From Acidimicrobiales bacterium (GTDB lineage Bacteria; Actinomycetota; Acidimicrobiia; Acidimicrobiales; Aldehydirespiratoraceae), in the NCBI GenBank assembly GCA_033344915.1, contig JAWPML010000001.1, positions 2,104,369 through 2,168,368 of the forward strand: a stretch of DNA of 64,000 bases. Reading direction: 5' to 3'. How positions within the stretch are numbered: the first letter of the stretch is position 1; every line of letters starts with the position of its first letter. Shown here one piece after another: positions 32,900 through 41,232 of this stretch. The notes beneath the pieces were generated by a model. The model made no database searches. It was not told the DNA's origin and was given only the letters and a program-made list of their open reading frames with translations. Position numbers and translations under genes: made by a program.

Positions 32900-33488
32900 C
32901 AGAGCTGCCCTCGGATCGGCGCCGAAGCGACATCGTGAGCCCACCGAGGCGATCCTCGTCCGACTCCTCCGGGTAGGTGATCGACAGCTGGAGTTCGTCC
33001 GGCCCGACGAAACGGATGGTGCGCAGGAAGCGGATCTCGCGCCGACTCGGCAACACGATCTCGACGCCACGCAACAAGAGCGAGTCGGCCGCCGGGTCGT
33101 GGGGCCCGTGCTCGATGTCGTACTGCTGATGCAAGGCGTTGACCGCGAAGGCGAAGTAGTCCTCGGAACGTCGGTCGGCGCCGTAGATCACCTTGCTGCT
33201 CGGCTCGCTCGCGGTGGCCGTCGGGAATGTGTCCGACTCGAGAAACCGACCGTCGAGGATCCAGCGGTTGACCATCCGACCGCCCATCGACAGCGCAGGG
33301 CGATCGGTGCGCACCTGCCAGCGCCCGTCGACGTCCCACTCACCGACCATGCGGGCCAGGACGGGGTCGACCCCCGGGCGTTCGAGCGGCGTTCCCATCA
33401 TCTCGAGGACATCCGTGTACTCGGGTCCCCACGCGATCGGGGGCCGCGCCTCGTCCGCCTCCGTCCGGTCACCATGTGCGTCCCCCAC
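32892..33488 (-). CDS. DUF1579-like protein
   Basis: 198 residues. Contains LARMVGEWDVDGRWQV and NRWILDGRFLESD with later strands YFAFAVNALHQQYDIEHG; this is the lipocalin-like beta-barrel pattern of DUF1579 proteins ('G-x-W-x-x-x-G-x-x' start, 'W-I-L-D-G-R-F-L'). No catalytic residues are obvious, and a small-molecule-binding role is possible. First gene of a two-gene unit with the aminotransferase (8-bp overlap); the promoter would be in the 67 bp after the TetR gene stop. Confidence 0.7.
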   Translation of the reverse strand: MGDAHGDRTEADEARPPIAWGPEYTDVLEMMGTPLERPGVDPVLARMVGEWDVDGRWQVRTDRPALSMGGRMVNRWILDGRFLESDTFPTATASEPSSKVIYGADRRSEDYFAFAVNALHQQYDIEHGPHDPAADSLLLRGVEIVLPSRREIRFLRTIRFVGPDELQLSITYPEESDEDRLGGLTMSLRRRSEGSSDG

Positions 33489-33555
33489 ACCCAGCGACGG
33501 TACTACCGGGCTGCGATCTGGGTCCCATTCCCGGCGGGCCAGACGGGCGCCACGC

Positions 33556-34143
33556 CTAGGGTTCGACGGCGAGCGCAGCCCGCAGGAAGCGGATCAGCTC
33601 CTGGCGGCGACCGACCGTTGCCCGCAGGGTCGGCGCCATGCCGAGCGCCCGCTGCACCTCGAGCTCGGTCGCGACCCCGACCACGGTGGAGTACAGCGAC
33701 AGCAGGAGCATCGACGGGTCGGACCGACGCAGACGTCCGGCGTCCATCTCCCGTTCGAGGAAGTCTCGGGCCCGGTCGAAGGTCGGGGCGACATGACCGC
33801 CGAGCCGGGCGGCGACCGCCGATCCCGGACGGGTGACCTCGCGCACGAGGCCGAGTAGTTCGGGACGGCGCACGGCGAGCCGGAACACCCGGCGCACGAT
33901 CGCCTCCACCTGGGCGATTCCGGTGAGCCCGCGGGATGCCTCGGCGTCGAAGAGCTTGACGAGATCGGCGGCGGCCTCGTCGACCACGGCATCGAACAGC
34001 GCCTGCTTCGACGGGAAGTAGTAGAGGATCGTCTGCTTGCGCACGCCGAGCTGATCGGCGAGCGCGTCGAGCGAGGTCGCGGCGTAGCCGCCCGTGCCGT
34101 AGGCCACGAGCGCGGCCGCCAGGATGCGCTCCCGAGTGCTCAT
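33556..34143 (-). CDS. TetR-family regulator of the acyl reductase operon
   Basis: 195 residues. HTH at the N-terminus: RERILAAALVAYGTGGYAAT, SLDALADQLGVRKQTILYYF, PSKQALFDAVVDE. The C-terminal part resembles TetR_C domains of lipid-type regulators, but the ligand is unknown. Divergent from the acyl reductase-HAD gene; the 20-bp perfect palindrome at 34165-34184 lies between, with an extra half-site TCTCTACCA at 34151-34159 close to the tetR start, so it very likely represses itself and the operon. Confidence 0.88.
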   Translation of the reverse strand: MSTRERILAAALVAYGTGGYAATSLDALADQLGVRKQTILYYFPSKQALFDAVVDEAAADLVKLFDAEASRGLTGIAQVEAIVRRVFRLAVRRPELLGLVREVTRPGSAVAARLGGHVAPTFDRARDFLEREMDAGRLRRSDPSMLLLSLYSTVVGVATELEVQRALGMAPTLRATVGRRQELIRFLRAALAVEP

Positions 34144-34164
34144 CGCTCCATCTCTACCATCCCG

Positions 34165-34184
34165 TCTCTACCAATTGGTAGAGA
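34165..34184. promoter_or_regulatory. 20-bp perfect palindromic TetR operator
   Basis: TCTCTACCAATTGGTAGAGA, a perfect two-fold palindrome centred in the 61-bp divergent region, about 20 bp upstream of the acyl reductase start. A single half-site (TCTCTACCA) is repeated at 34151-34159. Confidence 0.82.
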
Positions 34185-34204
34185 GATTTGCTAGAACCAG
34201 TCAT

Positions 34205-36634
34205 GTGATCCGGGAGGAGTTGAACCAGACGCGCATCGCCGTCACCGGCGCGACCGGCTTCCTCGGCACCGCGCTCGTGGAGCGGCTCCTGCGCTGCGCC
34301 CCGGACTGTGAACTCGTGCTGATCGTGCGGCCCGGCCGCCGTGGCGCACAGCACCGCGTCGACCGCGACATCCTCCGCAACGACGCGTTCGACCGGCTGC
34401 GCGACGAACACCAGGCGGCCGTCGACGCCGGCACCACCACCGAGACGTTCGACGAGATGTGTGCCCGCCGGGTCACCGGCGTGGCCGGCGACGTGGGAAC
34501 CGACGGCCTGGGCCTCGACGACGAGGGCCTCGCGCACCTGGCGACGTGCGACCTGGCGATCCACTCCGCCGCGACGGTGAGCTTCGACTCCGCCCTCGAC
34601 GACGCCGTCGAAGTCAACCTCCTCGGCCCCACCCGCTTCGCCCAGGCACTCCAGGCCGCGGCGGAGATCCGCACCGAACCGACCCGCACCGGCCGTCCGC
34701 CCGGCGAGCCGGCCCACCTCGTGGCGGTCTCGACGTGCTACGTCGCCGGCAGCCGTCGGGGCAAGGCGCCCGAGGAGCTGGTGAACGACTCGCCGTTCTT
34801 CGTGGACGTCGACTGGCGGGCCGAGGTCGACAACGCCCGCCGGGCCCGCATCGCCAACGAGCAGGAGAGCCGCACACCGTCGCGCCTCCAGGAACTCCGC
34901 AAGGAGGCCCACCGCCAGCTCGGCGCCGCGGGCACGCCGGCGCTCGCCGAGAAGGTCGAGCAGCTCCGCCAACGCTGGGTCGGCGAACAGATGACCGACG
35001 CCGGACGCGCCCGAGCGAGCTCGCTCGGCTTCCCCGACGCCTACGCGTTCACCAAATCGCTCGGCGAACGGGCCCTCGGCGAGAGCCGCGGCGACGTGCC
35101 GGTCAGCATCGTGCGGCCCTCCATCATCGAATCGGCCCTCGCCGAACCGGTGCCCGGCTGGATCCGCGGCTTCCGGATGGCCGAGCCCGTGATCGCCGCC
35201 TACGCCCGCGGCCTCCTCGTCGAGTTCCCCGGGGTGCCCGAGGGAACGATCGACGTCATCCCGGTCGATCTCGTGGTCGCCACGATCCTCGCCGTGGCCG
35301 CCCGCGGCCCGGAGTTCGACGACCAGGGCAACCACACGCCCGATGTCGTCCAGATCGCGTCGGGCGCCGCCAATCCGCTGAAGTACGGCCAGCTCGTCGA
35401 TCTCGTGCAGGCGTGGTTCACGGAGCGTCCGGTGTACGACGAGTACAACCAGCCGATCTCGATCCCCGACTGGAGCTTCCCCGGCCGCGGCCGCGTGTCG
35501 AAGCAGCTCAAACGGGCCCGCCGCGCCCTCGACCTCGGCGAGCGCGTCCTCGACACCCTCCCGCTGCGCGGCAAGCAGGCAGACCTCGGTGCCGAGCTGG
35601 AGGAACGCCGGGAGCAGCTCGAACGGGCCGGCGGCTATGTGGAGCTCTACGGCGCCTACGCCGAGTGCGAGGCGATCTACCAGCTCGAGCGGCTCTACCG
35701 ACTGTGGGGTTCGCTCGACGACGACGACCGGGCCGAGTTCGTGATGGATCCGGTGGCCGTCGACTGGCCGACCTACATCAACGAGATCCAGCTGCCGTCC
35801 ACCGTCAAGCAAGCCCGGCTCAAGATGGCGCCGGGGCGCAAGGTGAGTGTCGGCCGCAACGAGCGCATCCGCAAGAACGTGCTGTCGCCGGAGCGCCAGC
35901 TGGCCGTCTTCGATCTCGAGAACACCCTGATCGCGAGCAATGTCGTCGCCAGTTACGCGTGGCTGGCGACCCGCCGGCTCGACACCCCCGACCGCATCCG
36001 CCTCACCGCGAAGACGATCCGCGAAGCGCCGACCCTGCTGTCACTGGACCGGGCCGACCGGTCGGACTTCCTGCGCTACTTCTACCGCCGGTTCGACAAC
36101 GCCGCCGTCGACCGACTCGACCACGACGCGATGGAGATGATGAGCGATCTGCTCATCACCAAGTCGTTCCCCGACGGCATCCGCCGGGTGCGCGAGCACC
36201 GTCGGCTCGGTCACCGCACGCTGCTCATCACGGGGGCGCTCGACCTCGTGGTCCAGCCGTTGCGGCCGTTGTTCGACGACATCGTGGCGGCGGAGATGAC
36301 CTCCGTCGACGGCGTCTACACCGGGCGCCTCTCGAGCGTGCCGCCCACCGGCGAGGCCCGCTACCAGACCCTCGTCGACTACGCCGACGAGCACGACATC
36401 GACCTCCGCGAGTCGGTGGCCTACGCCGACTCGTCGTCGGATCTCCCGATGCTGGAGGCCGTCGGCTTCCCGGTCGCCGTCAACGCCGAGACGAAGCTCG
36501 CCGCCATCGCCCGCAAACGGGGCTGGCTGATCGAGCACTGGTCCAAGTCCGCGGGCGCCCCCAACCGGGTCGTCCCGATCGGTCCCCGCACCCATCGCGG
36601 GCCGATCCGCAACCGAAGGGGCATCCGTGCCTGA
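34205..36634 (+). CDS. Fatty acyl-CoA reductase (SDR)-HAD fusion protein
   Basis: 809 residues. The N-terminal ~500 residues are an extended SDR of the fatty acyl-CoA reductase type: nucleotide loop VTGATGFLGTALVERLL, RRVTGVAGDVG, AATVSFD, VSTCYVAG, catalytic Y-A-F-T-K in DAYAFTKSLGE, and VRPSIIESAL. It would reduce an acyl-CoA or acyl-ACP to aldehyde or alcohol. The C-terminal ~220 residues are a HAD-IB-like domain: AVFDLENTLIASN, LLITGALDLV and YADSSSDLPMLEAVG; the second motif I Asp is Glu. The best start is the GTG at 34205, apparently leaderless; a GGGAGGAG is too close to a TTG at 34220 to serve it. It overlaps the next gene by 8 bp. Repressed by the adjacent TetR, by inference. Confidence 0.82.
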   Translation: MIREELNQTRIAVTGATGFLGTALVERLLRCAPDCELVLIVRPGRRGAQHRVDRDILRNDAFDRLRDEHQAAVDAGTTTETFDEMCARRVTGVAGDVGTDGLGLDDEGLAHLATCDLAIHSAATVSFDSALDDAVEVNLLGPTRFAQALQAAAEIRTEPTRTGRPPGEPAHLVAVSTCYVAGSRRGKAPEELVNDSPFFVDVDWRAEVDNARRARIANEQESRTPSRLQELRKEAHRQLGAAGTPALAEKVEQLRQRWVGEQMTDAGRARASSLGFPDAYAFTKSLGERALGESRGDVPVSIVRPSIIESALAEPVPGWIRGFRMAEPVIAAYARGLLVEFPGVPEGTIDVIPVDLVVATILAVAARGPEFDDQGNHTPDVVQIASGAANPLKYGQLVDLVQAWFTERPVYDEYNQPISIPDWSFPGRGRVSKQLKRARRALDLGERVLDTLPLRGKQADLGAELEERREQLERAGGYVELYGAYAECEAIYQLERLYRLWGSLDDDDRAEFVMDPVAVDWPTYINEIQLPSTVKQARLKMAPGRKVSVGRNERIRKNVLSPERQLAVFDLENTLIASNVVASYAWLATRRLDTPDRIRLTAKTIREAPTLLSLDRADRSDFLRYFYRRFDNAAVDRLDHDAMEMMSDLLITKSFPDGIRRVREHRRLGHRTLLITGALDLVVQPLRPLFDDIVAAEMTSVDGVYTGRLSSVPPTGEARYQTLVDYADEHDIDLRESVAYADSSSDLPMLEAVGFPVAVNAETKLAAIARKRGWLIEHWSKSAGAPNRVVPIGPRTHRGPIRNRRGIRA

Positions 36635-38240
36635 TCCTCGAACGCAGGCACCGCGCCCGGGCTTCGTGCTCGACGTCGACTCCTCGACGCCGCCGATCCT
36701 GTTCCACCACGGCGAGCAGTTCCGCCTCGAACGGCTGCCCGCCGATCGCAGCCGCGTCATCTACCCGGCCGAGCCGCTGCCGGGCCTCGACGACCCCGAC
36801 GAGTCGATCCGCCAGGCGCTGCTCAACCCGATCGACGACGATCCGCTCCCCACGCTGCTCACGCCGGGCATGAAGCTGACCATCGCCTTCGACGACCTGT
36901 CGCTGCCGCTGCCGTCGATGCGCAAGCCCGACATCCGCCAGCGCATCATCGAGCAGGTGCTCGACATGGCCGCAGCGGCCGGCGTGGACGACGTCCACCT
37001 CATCGCCGCGCTGGCGCTGCACCGCCGGATGACCGAGGCGGAGCTGCGCCACGCCCTCGGCGATCGGATCTACGACGCCTTCGCGCCCCAGGACGCGCTC
37101 TACAACCACGACGCCGAGGACCCCGACGGCATGGTCGAGCTCGGGCTGACCCGCCACGACGAGCAGGTCACGATGAACCGGCGGGCGGCCGAGTCCGACC
37201 TGCTCATCTACGTCAACCTCAACATCGTCTCGATGGACGGCGGCTGGAAGTCCACCGCCACCGGCCTCTCCGGCTACTCGGGCATCCGTCATCACCACAA
37301 CGTGAAGACGATGCAGGAGTCGAAGAGCTTCATGGATCGCCACGCGTCGGAGCTGCACCACTCGAACTGGCGCCAGGGCGAGGTCATCAAGACCCACGGT
37401 CCTCGCATCTTCCAGATCGAGACCACGATCAACAACAACACGTTCGGCTACGACGGCCCCCTCCACGTGCTCCAGAAGCGCGAATGGGAATGGTCGACGA
37501 AGGACCGGGCGACCTTCATCGCCATGCAGAAGGGGCTCGACGCCATGCCGTCGTCGGCCCGCCGCAAGATCTTCCAGAGCTGGAAGGCGCCCTACGAGCT
37601 CACCTCCGTGCAGGCCGGCGACGTCGAAGCGGTCCATGAGAAGACGCTGCAGCACTGCTTCGACCAGCACATCGTGCCGGTCGAGGGGCAGACCGACGTG
37701 CTCACCTTCGGGCTCCCCTACATCTGCCCGTACAACGTGAACTCGGTGATGAACCCGATCCTCGTGATGTGTCTCGGGCTCGGCTACTTCTTCAACATGT
37801 ACCGGGGCAAGCCGCTCGTGCGCGAGGGCGGCGTGCTGATCATGAGCCACCCGGCCCCGTGGGAGTTCCACCCGGTCCATCACCCGAGCTACATCGACTT
37901 CTTCGAGGAGGTGCTGGCCGACACCACCGACCCGCTCGAGATCGAGGCCAAGTACGAAAAGCAGTTCGCCGAGGACGAGTGGTACATCCACCTGTACCGC
38001 AACAGCTACGCGTACCACGGCGTCCACCCGTTCTACATGTGGTACTGGGGCGCCCACGCGCTGCAGTACCTGGGCCGCGTGATCATCGTCGGCGGCGACC
38101 CGAAGTCCGTGCGCCGACTCGGCTTCACCCCCGCGTCCACCATGCAGGACGCGCTCGAGCTCGCGTCCGACGTCGTCGGCCCCCGCCCCTCGATCACCCA
38201 CCTTCACAACCCGCCCATCCTCATGGCCGACGTGACATGA
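36627..38240 (+). CDS. LarA-like (DUF2088) protein, lactate-racemase fold
   Basis: 537 residues from a GTG with GAAGGGG upstream. The N-terminal domain follows LarA: IAFDDLSLPLPSMRKPDI and IAALALHRRMTEAELRHALG (His132). The Lys that carries the nickel-pincer cofactor in LarA appears conserved as K208 in GGWKSTATGLSGYSGI, followed by a His cluster HHHN (222-224). The C-terminal half is longer than in LarA (~425 aa), with Trp/Tyr/His-rich stretches (YAYHGVHPFYMWYWGAHALQ). A racemase or epimerase acting on a 2-hydroxy lipid or acid would fit; the true reaction is unknown. Middle gene of the operon, coupled to the reductase. Confidence 0.72.
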   Translation: MPDPRTQAPRPGFVLDVDSSTPPILFHHGEQFRLERLPADRSRVIYPAEPLPGLDDPDESIRQALLNPIDDDPLPTLLTPGMKLTIAFDDLSLPLPSMRKPDIRQRIIEQVLDMAAAAGVDDVHLIAALALHRRMTEAELRHALGDRIYDAFAPQDALYNHDAEDPDGMVELGLTRHDEQVTMNRRAAESDLLIYVNLNIVSMDGGWKSTATGLSGYSGIRHHHNVKTMQESKSFMDRHASELHHSNWRQGEVIKTHGPRIFQIETTINNNTFGYDGPLHVLQKREWEWSTKDRATFIAMQKGLDAMPSSARRKIFQSWKAPYELTSVQAGDVEAVHEKTLQHCFDQHIVPVEGQTDVLTFGLPYICPYNVNSVMNPILVMCLGLGYFFNMYRGKPLVREGGVLIMSHPAPWEFHPVHHPSYIDFFEEVLADTTDPLEIEAKYEKQFAEDEWYIHLYRNSYAYHGVHPFYMWYWGAHALQYLGRVIIVGGDPKSVRRLGFTPASTMQDALELASDVVGPRPSITHLHNPPILMADVT

Positions 38241-38270
38241 CCGCCCCGCCGACCCTCCCCCTCCTGTTCG

Positions 38271-38344
38271 CCCCAAACCCCCCGTTCTGGGTGAACGGGG
38301 GCGCGGATTCCAGCCGTATGTTCACCCAGAACGCGGGTTTGGGG
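38271..38344. repeat. Long imperfect inverted repeat inside the lipid operon
   Basis: Arms of 26 and 25 nt (38271-38296 and 38320-38344) pairing except for a one-base bulge and one mismatch, with a 23-nt loop. It fills most of the 124-bp gap between the LarA-like and PlsC genes. No U-tract follows; it could be an attenuator, a processing site or a mobile palindrome. Confidence 0.7.
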
Positions 38345-38364
38345 GGGAACGCGGGGGTGGGGGC

Positions 38365-39318
38365 ATGAGCAAGCTCGCGAAGCGGCTGGGGGTGCCGGGG
38401 GTGCCGGCGGCGCTGTCGCCGGTGCGGCGGTTCCGGGCGCTCGGGTTTCCGTACCGGGCGCCGACGACGCCGCGGGGCGTGGCCCCGGCCGTCGTCGAGA
38501 AGACGACCGGCGCCCACTACGACACGGCGTGGGCGCGGCGCATGCCGGCGCGCATGGCTCGTGCCGCGATCGTGGACGGGCCGATGCGGCTCGTCGTGTC
38601 CGGCCTCGCCGCACCCGACCGACGGGGCCAGGACCGGCTCGATCATCTGACGGGCCCGGCGATCTTCGCCGCGAACCACCACAGCCATCTCGACACGCCC
38701 CTGTTGCTGACGTCCATCCCCGAGCCGTGGCGCCACAAGCTGGTCGTCGGTGCCGCCGCCGACTACTTCTTCGGGACCCGCCTCACCTCGGCGCTCTCGT
38801 CACTCGTGATCGGGGCGATCCCGATCGAGCGGAGCAAGGTCAACCGCCGCTCTGCGGATCAGGCCGCCGAACTCGTCGACGCCGGCTGGTCACTGCTCCT
38901 GTTCCCCGAGGGCGGTCGCAGCCCGGACGGCTGGGGCCAGCCGTTCCGTGGCGGCGCGGCCTACCTCGCGGCCAAGACGGGGCGACCGGTCGTGCCGATC
39001 CATCTCGAGGGCACCGGGCGCATCCTCCGCAAGGGCCGGTCGCTCCCCCAGCCGTCCACCACCTCGGTCACGTTCGGCCGGCCGTTGCTCCCCCGCGACG
39101 ACGAGAACGCCGCCCGCTTCGCCAGCCGCCTCGAAGCCGAGATCGCCGCCCTGGCCGACGAGGCCTCGACCGACTGGTACCGGGCCCGGATGCGGGCCCA
39201 CGCGGGCGACAGCCCTGGCCTGACCGGGCCCGACACCGGGGCGTGGCGTCGCTCGTGGGCGCTCGGCGACCGCAGCCGATCCGCGAAGCGCCGCGGCCGG
39301 CGCTGGCCGGAGATCTAG
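38365..39318 (+). CDS. PlsC-like 1-acylglycerol-3-phosphate acyltransferase
   Basis: 317 residues. The acyltransferase motifs are present: motif I NHHSHLDTPLLLT (H-x-x-x-x-D), block II around IGAIPIERSK, motif III LFPEGGRSPDGWG, and block IV GRPVVPIHLEG. A basic N-terminal extension of about 90 residues precedes them (MSKLAKRLGVPG, RRFRALGFPYRAP). It acts at the cytoplasmic membrane face on acyl chains. Third gene of the TetR-controlled operon, separated by the palindrome, suggesting that the reductase product (fatty alcohol or aldehyde) or its derivative is built into a lipid. Confidence 0.86.
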   Translation: MSKLAKRLGVPGVPAALSPVRRFRALGFPYRAPTTPRGVAPAVVEKTTGAHYDTAWARRMPARMARAAIVDGPMRLVVSGLAAPDRRGQDRLDHLTGPAIFAANHHSHLDTPLLLTSIPEPWRHKLVVGAAADYFFGTRLTSALSSLVIGAIPIERSKVNRRSADQAAELVDAGWSLLLFPEGGRSPDGWGQPFRGGAAYLAAKTGRPVVPIHLEGTGRILRKGRSLPQPSTTSVTFGRPLLPRDDENAARFASRLEAEIAALADEASTDWYRARMRAHAGDSPGLTGPDTGAWRRSWALGDRSRSAKRRGRRWPEI

Positions 39319-39331
39319 CGCGACGGATCGG

Positions 39332-39739
39332 TCACTGGGGCGTGACGTTGTCGTGCACGATGACCGCGTAGATCGCGTCCTGGAAGTGCACCGCGCCGAT
39401 CGCCATACGGAACACCCGACGCTCATCGGGACTGTCGCAGTTGTAGACGAAGACGCGACGCTGCAGCCGACCCCGCAACACCCCGCGGAGGGCGTTGGCG
39501 ACGATGGCCGCATCCTCGACGCCTTCGCCGGCCGCCCGGTCGCACTCGTCGAGATAGTTGCGCTCGACCCACGGCTCGCCGGGCGCGCCGTTGAGGTCCC
39601 CGAACTCGTCCCAGCCGGCATTCGTCAAGGCGATGCGTCCGTCGGGGTCGATGACGGCGGCGTGGACGGGCAGCCCATCGAATGCCGCGAGCGCGAGTCG
39701 GGCGGAGTCGATCTCGTCGACGGGCACGGCGTCACTCAT
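39332..39739 (-). CDS. Stand-alone PAS-domain protein
   Basis: 135 residues, a single PAS fold: LPVHAAVIDPDGRIALTNAG and WDEFGDLNGAPGE, then VLRGRLQRRVFVYNCDSPDE and a final RVFRMAIGAVHFQ strand. No kinase, cyclase or output domain is attached. The role is sensory or ligand-binding, unknown. It is convergent with the PlsC gene (13 bp apart) and divergent from the LLM oxidoreductase. Confidence 0.75.
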   Translation of the reverse strand: MSDAVPVDEIDSARLALAAFDGLPVHAAVIDPDGRIALTNAGWDEFGDLNGAPGEPWVERNYLDECDRAAGEGVEDAAIVANALRGVLRGRLQRRVFVYNCDSPDERRVFRMAIGAVHFQDAIYAVIVHDNVTPQ

Positions 39740-39794
39740 GGCGGAACCGTAGCTGCCATCGCTCGCCGACTCCTGCGTCGGCTAGAACACGCCC

Positions 39795-40670
39795 ATGCGC
39801 TTCTCCCTCGCCGAGTCGATGATCGATCCGTCCATGTACGCGCCGCTGGTGCAAGCGGCCGAGGCCGCCGGCTACGACTCCTTCGTCGTCCCCGACTCGA
39901 TCTGTTATCCCGAGGAGGGCGACAGCACCTATCCCTACAACGCCGACGGCACCCGCGAGTTCCTCGAGGGCAAACCGTTCATCGAACCCTTCTCGCTCAT
40001 CCCCGCGCTTGCCGCCGTGACCGAGTCCATCCGGTTCACGACGTTCGTGGTCAAGCTCCCGATCCGCCACCCGGTCATCACCGCGAAGCAGGTGACCTCC
40101 GTCGGTGTGATCACCGGCGGTCGGTTCGGGTTCGGCGTCGGTACGAGCCCGTGGCGTGAGGACTACGACATCACCCAGGTGCCGTGGGAACGCCGCGGCG
40201 CCCGCATGGACGAGTGCATCGAGATCATCAACGGGCTCCAGACGGGCGACCAGTTCGGCTACGACGGCGAGTTCTACGAGTTCCCCCCGTGCCAGCTGTG
40301 CCCGGTCCCCGAGCAGAAGGTGCCGATCCTCATCGGTGGCCACTCGAAGATGGCCCTCGCCCGCGCCGGTCGCCTCGGTGACGGATGGATGCACGCGGGT
40401 GGCGACGCCGCGGAACTCGCCCGCATGATGGAGACGGTGAACCAGCATCGCCTCGACGCCGGCCGCGCCGACCAGCCCTTCGAGGTGCACGCGATCTCCA
40501 TGGACGCCTACTCCGCCGACGGCATCGAGCGGCTCGAAGCAGCCGGCGTAACCGATGTGATCGTCGGCTTCCGCGACGCGTATCAGCCCGGGCCGGATCC
40601 GCAGACCCTCGACGAGAAGCTCGGGGCGATGCAGTGGTACGCCGACGAGGTCATCAGCAAGGTCCGCTGA
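39795..40670 (+). CDS. LLM-class flavin-dependent oxidoreductase
   Basis: 291 residues of the luciferase-like TIM barrel family, using FMN or, as usual in actinobacteria, F420. Motifs: start MRFSLAESMIDPSMYAPLVQ, then AAEAAGYDSFVVPDSICYPE, LPIRHPVITAKQVTSVGVIT, GGRFGFGVGTSPWREDYD, VPILIGGHSKMALARAGRLG and DGWMHAG. The CQLCP in the centre is unusual. The 'GGR...GVG.SPW' pattern is typical of F420-dependent members. Monocistronic; substrate unknown. Confidence 0.87.
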   Translation: MRFSLAESMIDPSMYAPLVQAAEAAGYDSFVVPDSICYPEEGDSTYPYNADGTREFLEGKPFIEPFSLIPALAAVTESIRFTTFVVKLPIRHPVITAKQVTSVGVITGGRFGFGVGTSPWREDYDITQVPWERRGARMDECIEIINGLQTGDQFGYDGEFYEFPPCQLCPVPEQKVPILIGGHSKMALARAGRLGDGWMHAGGDAAELARMMETVNQHRLDAGRADQPFEVHAISMDAYSADGIERLEAAGVTDVIVGFRDAYQPGPDPQTLDEKLGAMQWYADEVISKVR

Positions 40671-40681
40671 CCCGGTCCGGC

Positions 40682-41215
40682 TCAGCCGGCGTCGCCGATA
40701 CCGAGTTGCACTCGGCAGTCGACGATCAGCGCGCTGCGCTGCACGACGTCCTCGAGCGCTTCGGCGGCGTCGTCGCGACCGTCGAGCATCGTCTCGAGAC
40801 ACTGGCCGACGGCGAACTCGAGGCCTTCGTCGACGAGACGGGCGACGCTTCGTTGGACCAGGTCGTCCCCCGCAGCCATCTCCGCCGCCACGGCCGCCTC
40901 GTCGAGCGGCGGCCGCCCGATCACGACCGGGCCGTTGAGCGCCATCGCCGGCGCGCATTGGGCCGACGTGGCCGCCAACAGACGCAGCTCATCGGCGGTG
41001 AGGTCGATCTCCAGTCCCGACACCTTGGCGAGGTCCAGGTCGCCGCCCACGTTCTCCACGATGCAGACCGCGCGGGCCCGGGCGACGCCGTCGAGCACCA
41101 TCACCTCGACCGCTTCCTCGGGCCCGAGCGTGGTCGAGCGGCCGCACGAGGACGCGACGAGTCCGAGGACGAGGAGACAGACGGGCAGGGCGAACGACGC
41201 CGGGAATCGGCTCAC
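40682..41215 (-). CDS. Lipoprotein of unknown function
   Basis: 177 residues from a GTG. Signal peptide SRFPASFALPVCLLVLGL ends in the lipobox VASSC, so it is an anchored lipoprotein. The mature part is helical and acidic, with EAVEVMVLDGVARARAVCIV and LRLLAATSAQCAPAM; four Cys in the mature domain (residues in ARAVC, SAQC, GQC and VDC) could form two disulfides. No family recognised. It sits between the LLM gene (convergent) and the GntR gene 17 bp upstream on the same strand; co-transcription with gntR is possible. Confidence 0.7.
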   Translation of the reverse strand: MSRFPASFALPVCLLVLGLVASSCGRSTTLGPEEAVEVMVLDGVARARAVCIVENVGGDLDLAKVSGLEIDLTADELRLLAATSAQCAPAMALNGPVVIGRPPLDEAAVAAEMAAGDDLVQRSVARLVDEGLEFAVGQCLETMLDGRDDAAEALEDVVQRSALIVDCRVQLGIGDAG

Positions 41216-41232
41216 ACCGGAGCCGTCGGCAG

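Noticed and set aside
34459-36873. 804-residue frame overlapping the acyl reductase gene in another frame
   Set aside because: Arg/Pro/Gly-rich low-complexity translation without motifs; the overlapping frame encodes a clear SDR-HAD protein.
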